Below, one piece after another: positions 7,664 to 10,197 of a stretch of 10,197 bases of DNA. Within the stretch, counting starts at the first letter, position 1; every line of letters begins with the position of its first letter. Location of the stretch: NCBI GenBank assembly GCA_002350725.1, contig DEFJ01000021.1, positions 1 through 10,197 of the forward strand, given 5' to 3'. The translations under genes and the position numbers were made by a program. Below the pieces are notes generated by a model. That model was not told the DNA's origin and searched no databases. It saw nothing but the letters and a program-made list of their open reading frames with translations. This DNA comes from Cyanobacteria bacterium UBA2855 (GTDB lineage Bacteria; Cyanobacteriota; Vampirovibrionia; Gastranaerophilales; Gastranaerophilaceae).

Positions 7664-7686
7664 TTTAAAATTTTTATAAAATTACC

Positions 7687-7692
7687 ATTATA
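7687..7692 (-). promoter_or_regulatory. Possible -10 box for the 788-residue protein gene
   Basis: A full-consensus TATAAT on the - strand (7692-7687), 124 nt upstream of the ATG at 7563. The matching -35 (TTTAAG at 17 bp) is weak. If used, the transcript would have an unusually long leader (about 115 nt) that contains the TTGTTA/TAACAA inverted repeat, and the promoter would sit head to head with that of the OppD-type gene. Confidence 0.3.
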
Positions 7693-7697
7693 AGCTA

Positions 7698-7726
7698 TTG
7701 CACAAAAAACTTAAATTAAATATACT
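7698..7726 (+). promoter_or_regulatory. Promoter of the OppD-type gene, apparently leaderless
   Basis: TTGCAC (7698-7703), exactly 17 bp, TATACT (7721-7726), six bases (GATTTT), then ATG at 7733. The expected start site coincides with the A of ATG. No Shine-Dalgarno lies upstream; the purine-rich GGAGAAA follows the ATG inside the coding region. The -35 hexamer, spacing and distance to ATG repeat those before the MalF-type gene. Confidence 0.7.
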
Positions 7727-7732
7727 GATTTT

Positions 7733-8686
7733 ATGGAGAAAATTCTCGAGATAAAAAATTTGAACCTCGGATTTAATACGGATTCGGGGTATCATCAGGC
7801 TTTATATGATGTTTCATACTCTTTGGAACAAGGTAAGACTTTAGCATTGGTAGGCGAGTCCGGTTGCGGGAAATCGGTTAGTGCAATGAGTGTGTTGCAA
7901 TTATTGCCTAAAAATGCCCAAATAACGGACGGAGAAATATTATATTCAAACAAAAATTTGTTGGATTTTTCTCCAAATGAAATGCAAAAAATTCGAGGAA
8001 AGAAAATAGCTTTAATTCCGCAAGACCCGATGACCTCATTAAATCCTTTGTTTACCGTTGGAGATCAACTTTTAGAGGTTATAAAAATACATCAAGGAGT
8101 GGTAGGAGAAGAAGCCGTTAAAAAAGCTATCGAATCGTTTGATGCGGTGCAAATTCCGTCAGCCAAAGAAAGGTTGAAAAATTATCCCCATGAATTTTCC
8201 GGTGGAATGAAACAAAGGGCAATTATTGCGATGGCGCTGGCATGTGATGCCGAAATATTGATTGCTGACGAGCCAACAACGGCTTTAGACGTTACAATTC
8301 AGGCTCAGATAATGGAGCTGATGCGACAGATAAAAGAAGAAAAGAATGTTGCTGTTCTTTTAATAACACATGATTTGGCTCTTGTAAAAGAAAATTCTGA
8401 TGAAATAAATGTAATGTATGCAGGTAGGATTGTGGAAAAAGCTGAAACAGAAGATTTTTTTAAAAATCCAAAACATCCGTATTCTGTGGCTTTGTTAAAT
8501 TCAATTCCGTCAAATACCGTAAAGCCTTTATCAATAATAAAAGGTCAGCCACCGACGATAAGCCAGCAGATAAGCGGATGCCGTTTTCATCCAAGATGTT
8601 CAAAATGTTTTGAAAATTGTTCTGAGACGATACCGTTATTAAAAGAAATTGAAAATAATCATTACTGTGCGTGTCACTTGTATTAA
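7733..8686 (+). CDS. Oligopeptide/dipeptide ABC transporter ATP-binding protein, OppD/DppD type
   Basis: A 317-residue ATPase that would sit on the cytoplasmic face of a peptide or nickel-type ABC importer. Walker A GESGCGKS is at 41-48, the Q-loop IPQDPMTSLNP around Gln97, the ABC signature FSGGMKQR at 155-162, Walker B ILIADEPTTALD at 175-186 and the switch histidine in LLITHD (His213). The C-terminal OppD/DppD extension is complete: HPYSVALLNSIP (248-259) and a cysteine cluster (Cys283, 289, 292, 296, 312, 314) around FHPRCSKCFENC. In related transporters this cluster has been proposed to hold an iron-sulfur centre; Cys292 is an addition to the usual spacing. Family members normally sit with oppA, oppB, oppC and oppF, but here the gene is alone and followed by a tRNA. 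The start ATG at 7733 has no ribosome site, consistent with a leaderless mRNA. Confidence 0.94.
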   Translation: MEKILEIKNLNLGFNTDSGYHQALYDVSYSLEQGKTLALVGESGCGKSVSAMSVLQLLPKNAQITDGEILYSNKNLLDFSPNEMQKIRGKKIALIPQDPMTSLNPLFTVGDQLLEVIKIHQGVVGEEAVKKAIESFDAVQIPSAKERLKNYPHEFSGGMKQRAIIAMALACDAEILIADEPTTALDVTIQAQIMELMRQIKEEKNVAVLLITHDLALVKENSDEINVMYAGRIVEKAETEDFFKNPKHPYSVALLNSIPSNTVKPLSIIKGQPPTISQQISGCRFHPRCSKCFENCSETIPLLKEIENNHYCACHLY

Positions 8687-8688
8687 TA

Positions 8689-8717
8689 TTGACATTACGG
8701 AATGTTTACGGTACTTT
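8689..8717 (+). promoter_or_regulatory. Candidate promoter after the OppD-type gene
   Basis: TTGACA (8689-8694), a perfect -35, begins 3 bp after the OppD-type stop codon. It is followed by 17 bp and TACTTT (8712-8717), a modest -10. Transcription would start near 8724, 75 nt before tRNA-Leu(TAG). It could serve the tRNA, or a short RNA ending at the hairpin at 8763-8785. Confidence 0.4.
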
Positions 8718-8762
8718 GTAGATATGGCGTTTAATGCGAGGCGCAGAGTTGCAGACACGCCG

Positions 8763-8785
8763 AAGATTTCGCAAGAAATCTTTTT
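8763..8785 (+). terminator. Intrinsic terminator between the OppD-type gene and tRNA-Leu
   Basis: AAGATTTC (8763-8770) pairs perfectly with GAAATCTT (8775-8782) across a GCAA tetraloop (GNRA class), with a run of five T at 8781-8785. It would end transcripts from the OppD-type gene or from the promoter at 8689. It is oddly close (14 nt) to the tRNA 5' end, with no convincing tRNA promoter after it. Confidence 0.55.
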
Positions 8786-8798
8786 GACAGTTAAATAT

Positions 8799-8877
8799 GG
8801 GCATGTGGTGGAATGGTAGACACGCTAGTCTTAGGAACTAGTGCGAAAGCGTGGGAGTTCGAATCTCTTCATGCCCA
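8799..8877 (+). tRNA. tRNA-Leu (anticodon TAG)
   Basis: The acceptor stem GGGCATG (8799-8805) pairs with CATGCCC (8870-8876), with discriminator A at 8877. The D-arm matches that of the other leucine tRNA here. The anticodon stem CTAGT/ACTAG closes the loop CTTAGGA, with U33 and anticodon TAG. A variable arm (GCGAAAGC) and a T-arm with GTTCGAAT follow. It should read CUA and related leucine codons. CCA is not encoded. Confidence 0.96.
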
Positions 8878-8880
8878 AAC

Positions 8881-8921
8881 TTAAAAGAGGGTTAAGACAA
8901 CAGTCTAACCCTCTTTTAAAA
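8881..8921 (+). terminator. Terminator of tRNA-Leu(TAG)
   Basis: A long hairpin starts 4 nt after the tRNA. TTAAAAGAGGGTT pairs with AACCCTCTTTTAA, extended by AGAC/GTCT with one bulged A, around an AACA loop (8899-8902). The CTCTTTTAA arm supplies the U-rich 3' side. Near-symmetry means it may also act on transcripts from the other strand. Confidence 0.8.
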
Positions 8922-8970
8922 TGGAATTCAGATATTTGATGATATTTTGTTTTTTTTAACAAAAAAATTT

Positions 8971-9025
8971 GCCGAGAGGCACTCTGCCGAGAAAAACGAT
9001 TGAGTATCGTTTTTCGAGAGGGAAC
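8971..9025. repeat. Palindromic intergenic repeat with 10-bp stem, overlapping the left 23-nt direct repeat
   Basis: GCCGAGA occurs at 8971-8977 and again at 8986-8992. GAAAAACGAT (8991-9000) then pairs perfectly with ATCGTTTTTC (9006-9015) around TGAGT. GAGAGG recurs on both sides of the hairpin (8974-8979 and 9016-9021). The right arm belongs to the 23-nt sequence repeated at the window's right edge. It could be a dispersed REP/MITE-like element, or a recombinase core with inverted binding sites around a 5-bp centre. This is the main content of the 329-base gene-free stretch after the tRNA; the rest is the tRNA terminator, a weak TTTGAAATAAC/GTTATTCAAA hairpin (9033-9055) and the promoter at 9146. 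Confidence 0.6.
9003..9025 (+). repeat. 23-nt direct repeat, left copy (att-like)
   Basis: Identical over 23 bases to 10175-10197. It starts AGTATCG, has a TTTTT run and ends GAGGGAAC. The preceding bases differ (G at 9002, C at 10174), so the left boundary of identity is sharp. The right boundary is unknown, because the second copy ends at the window edge. Confidence 0.85.
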
Positions 9026-9145
9026 CACCGACTTTGAAATAACTTTGTTATTCAAACAAATGCAAAATAAAAGTTGGTTTGAGAAGAAAGAACAGAGATT
9101 TTGAGAATTATTTTGGTGCAAAAAGCTGTACCTCATTACATACAC

Positions 9146-9174
9146 TTGATTTCAGCATTATATTATTATACAAT
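9146..9174 (+). promoter_or_regulatory. Promoter of the 227-residue protein gene
   Basis: TTGATT (9146-9151), 17-bp spacer, TACAAT (9169-9174), each hexamer close to consensus. Start expected near 9181, giving a leader of about 29 nt that contains AAAGGGA (9196-9202) as ribosome site. The gene therefore has its own promoter inside the repeat-bounded segment. Confidence 0.65.
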
Positions 9175-9209
9175 GCAAACATATTTTAATAATATAAAGG
9201 GATATAATA

Positions 9210-9893
9210 ATGGATTATGACGTAGTTAGAACAAGTGTTTCTACCGCTTATAATAATTATAAAAAAAATGATTCTAAATTCTATAATAGTATGGATAACT
9301 TTTATAAAGTAGGAAAAGAAAATCCAACAGTTGCACGAATAATCTTGCAAGACCAAATTAGAAAAGGGGTAGAGTCAGCTCGTCAAATGTTATCTGATGT
9401 TCCAAGTTTACCTCTGCCGGGAATACTTGAACCGCAAATGAGAGATGCAACATTGGGTATGTATGGACTTGCGTTATCTTCTGCACGACGGAGTTTAAGT
9501 GCAAGTGATATATATAATGAAACTGCATACTTGGATGATCCTGATTATCATAATTTTCGTGCCACTTATCTTGGTCTTGATTCAAGAAGGGAGTTTGATG
9601 ATTCTTGGAATAAAAAATATCCAAGAACCGGACAGTTACGTGAGCGTATAATTGAAAGTAACCGCATTTCTATGGATAAGGTTAATGCTAAGGCTGGCTG
9701 GTTTGAAAAAATTAATTTTGCTAAAACCATAAAAGAATATAAAAAAGATTACCCAAAAACATTTAATGTAAGATATGAATTAATCATGCAAAACCAAATA
9801 ACAGAAGAAAATGTAACTCCAAAAGTAAGGAATTGGTTCAGACGTATTACATACAAAATGTTAATCAAAAATGGCTTTAAGTTTAAAAAATAA
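9210..9893 (+). CDS. Uncharacterised 227-residue protein in repeat-bounded segment
   Basis: I do not recognise this protein. It has no signal peptide, clear membrane segment or cysteine. The N-terminal half is polar and Ser/Asn/Tyr-rich, with SVSTAYNNYKKNDSKFYNS at 9-27 and a short proline patch PSLPLPG (65-71). The C-terminal third is basic and probably helical (FAKTIKEYKKDYPKTF, WFRRITYKML), ending in NGFKFKK, which would suit nucleic-acid or membrane-surface contact; this is inference from charge only. ATG at 9210 is chosen because AAAGGGA lies about 8 nt upstream and a promoter precedes it. It is the only gene between the two copies of the 23-nt repeat, immediately left of the phased GTCC repeat tract, so it may be cargo or an accessory protein of a small element. 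Integrase motifs (R..HxxR..Y, or a serine-recombinase N-terminus) were looked for and not seen. Confidence 0.75.
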   Translation: MDYDVVRTSVSTAYNNYKKNDSKFYNSMDNFYKVGKENPTVARIILQDQIRKGVESARQMLSDVPSLPLPGILEPQMRDATLGMYGLALSSARRSLSASDIYNETAYLDDPDYHNFRATYLGLDSRREFDDSWNKKYPRTGQLRERIIESNRISMDKVNAKAGWFEKINFAKTIKEYKKDYPKTFNVRYELIMQNQITEENVTPKVRNWFRRITYKMLIKNGFKFKK

Positions 9894-9926
9894 TATTATA
9901 ATACTTAACCTGAGGATTGGTAAAAT

Positions 9927-9946
9927 TGGACATAAATGGACATCAA
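9927..9946 (+). repeat. Pair of TGGACAT repeats, 10-bp period
   Basis: TGGACATAAA at 9927-9936 is followed by TGGACATCAA at 9937-9946: two tandem 10-bp units differing at one base. They share ACATAAA with the GGACATAAAAAT unit at 10160-10171. The 10-bp period places each GGAC on the same face of the helix. Confidence 0.7.
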
Positions 9947-9988
9947 TTTCTTAGCTATAATTTAGACTGTGTTTGAGTTTTGGTATTT

Positions 9989-10004
9989 CATAAAAATTTT
10001 TATG
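9989..10004. repeat. 16-bp perfect AT-rich palindrome
   Basis: CATAAAAATTTTTATG equals its own reverse complement. It directly abuts the first inverted GTCCGTTT unit. A5T5 tracts of this kind are stiff and curved, and are common at protein-nucleated sites. Confidence 0.75.
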
Positions 10005-10011
10005 TCCGTTT
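9996..10011. repeat. Left arm of a 16-nt perfect inverted repeat
   Basis: ATTTTTATGTCCGTTT is the exact reverse complement of 10156-10171, with 144 bases between. The right arm ends three bases before the right 23-nt repeat. Confidence 0.8.
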
Positions 10012-10042
10012 CAGACCGTTTAAAGTCCGTTTTAGTCCATGT
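10004..10042 (-). repeat. Four helically phased GTCC(G)TTT repeats
   Basis: GTCCGTTT (10004), GACCGTTT (10014), GTCCGTTT (10025) and the weaker GTCCATGT (10035) start 10, 11 and 10 bp apart, averaging one turn of B-DNA. On the - strand they read AAACGGAC, opposite in orientation to the pair at 9927-9946. Confidence 0.7.
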
Positions 10043-10155
10043 TGGATTTACGATACTCAACTTACTTCCGACCTATAGTAATTCGCTAAAAGTCCGACAG
10101 TGTTTAGATTTTGAAACAAGTTAAGAATGACAAATTTGACAACACTTCCAATTCA

Positions 10156-10171
10156 AAACGGACATAAAAAT
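10156..10171. repeat. Right arm of the 16-nt inverted repeat, next to right 23-nt repeat
   Basis: AAACGGACATAAAAAT, the exact reverse complement of 9996-10011 and the fullest version of the motif shared by the tract. It is followed by CAC and then the 23-nt repeat. Confidence 0.8.
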
Positions 10172-10174
10172 CAC

Positions 10175-10197
10175 AGTATCGTTTTTCGAGAGGGAAC
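10175..10197 (+). repeat. 23-nt direct repeat, right copy (att-like), reaching the window edge
   Basis: Identical to 9003-9025. The window stops on its last matched base, so the repeat may be longer. Unlike the left copy it lacks the GAAAAACGAT partner arm and cannot form the hairpin. Confidence 0.85.

Larger units (their letters stand above)
9894..10174. other. Noncoding tract with phased repeats and palindromes
   Basis: No coding region is visible here. It holds two GGACAT repeats, a TATAAT (9956-9961), a 16-bp AT palindrome, four GTCC/GACC repeats, an inverted 11-nt copy of the core sequence (10050-10060), a GTCCGAC at 10092-10098 and a final GGACAT repeat that runs nearly into the right 23-nt repeat. 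Such density of short ordered repeats is typical of protein-DNA assembly sites such as recombinase attachment regions or iteron origins. Confidence 0.55.

Noticed and set aside
8784..8789. TTGACA just before tRNA-Leu(TAG) as its promoter -35
   Set aside because: A -10 box 16-18 bp downstream would lie inside the mature tRNA. The hexamer is likely a by-product of the terminator T-run.
8724..8819. Short + frame starting ATGGCGTTT upstream of tRNA-Leu
   Set aside because: No ribosome site, it covers the terminator hairpin, and its stop lies inside the tRNA. The structured-RNA reading explains the bases better.
8831..9145. 104-codon open frame on the - strand
   Set aside because: It runs antisense through tRNA-Leu(TAG), its terminator and the palindromic repeat, with no ribosome site or recognisable domain. 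Its end simply reads the tRNA backwards.
9210..9893. 227-residue protein as an integrase or transposase
   Set aside because: No tyrosine-recombinase R-HxxR-Y set, no serine-recombinase start and no DDE spacing could be seen. Only its context suggests mobility.
9927..10171. CRISPR-like repeat array
   Set aside because: Repeats are only 8-16 nt, tandem at 10-11 bp with no spacer-sized intervals, and occur in both orientations.

Overview
The window is AT-rich bacterial chromosome, read here as most likely from an uncultured gut relative of cyanobacteria (Gastranaerophilales / Melainabacteria). The main reason is the 788-residue protein at 5197-7563. Its N-terminal helix (starting MGLAASQARLL) and C-terminal coiled coil look like a family I associate with that group; this is recognition from memory, not a search result. 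Low GC, tRNA genes without an encoded CCA and a mixture of Shine-Dalgarno and apparently leaderless starts fit but do not prove the assignment.

Layout. Bases 1-90 look like the 3' end of a 6S-like regulatory RNA on the + strand, facing a tRNA-Leu(CAG) gene on the - strand (107-187). Next come a PfkB-family sugar/nucleoside kinase (-, 239-1285) and a divergent membrane-anchored TPR protein (+, 1412-2503). The TPR gene converges, with a 5-bp gap, on a two-gene malF-malG type sugar ABC permease operon (-, 2509-4268). A CheR-like methyltransferase-fold protein (+, 4311-5192) is divergent from malF and converges, with a 4-bp gap, on the 788-residue protein (-). An OppD-type peptide-transporter ATPase (+, 7733-8686) is divergent from that and is followed by a short structured stretch, tRNA-Leu(TAG) (8799-8877) and its terminator.

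The right end (8971-10197) is the least ordinary part. A 23-nt sequence occurs identically at 9003-9025 and 10175-10197, where the second copy ends exactly at the window edge. Between the copies lie one unrecognised 227-residue gene (9210-9893) with its own promoter, and a 304-base noncoding tract. That tract holds GGAC/GTCC-centred repeats spaced 10-11 bp apart (one helical turn), a 16-bp perfect AT-rich palindrome, a 16-nt inverted repeat and an inverted 11-nt copy of part of the core repeat. It resembles a recombinase attachment region or iteron array, so the 1.2-kb segment may be a small mobile or integrated element next to a tRNA gene. The alternative is a dispersed palindromic repeat that also broke the assembly.

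Functionally, the mapped genes are mostly nutrient uptake and first-step metabolism (sugar permeases, kinase, peptide-transport ATPase) plus surface or envelope-type proteins (TPR, 788-residue coiled-coil protein). Neither transporter is complete here: the sugar permeases lack a binding protein and ATPase, and the OppD-like ATPase lacks all its partners. malF and oppD share one promoter geometry (TTGCAC, 17 bp, -10 hexamer, 6 nt, ATG) with no Shine-Dalgarno sequence, which points to leaderless mRNAs.
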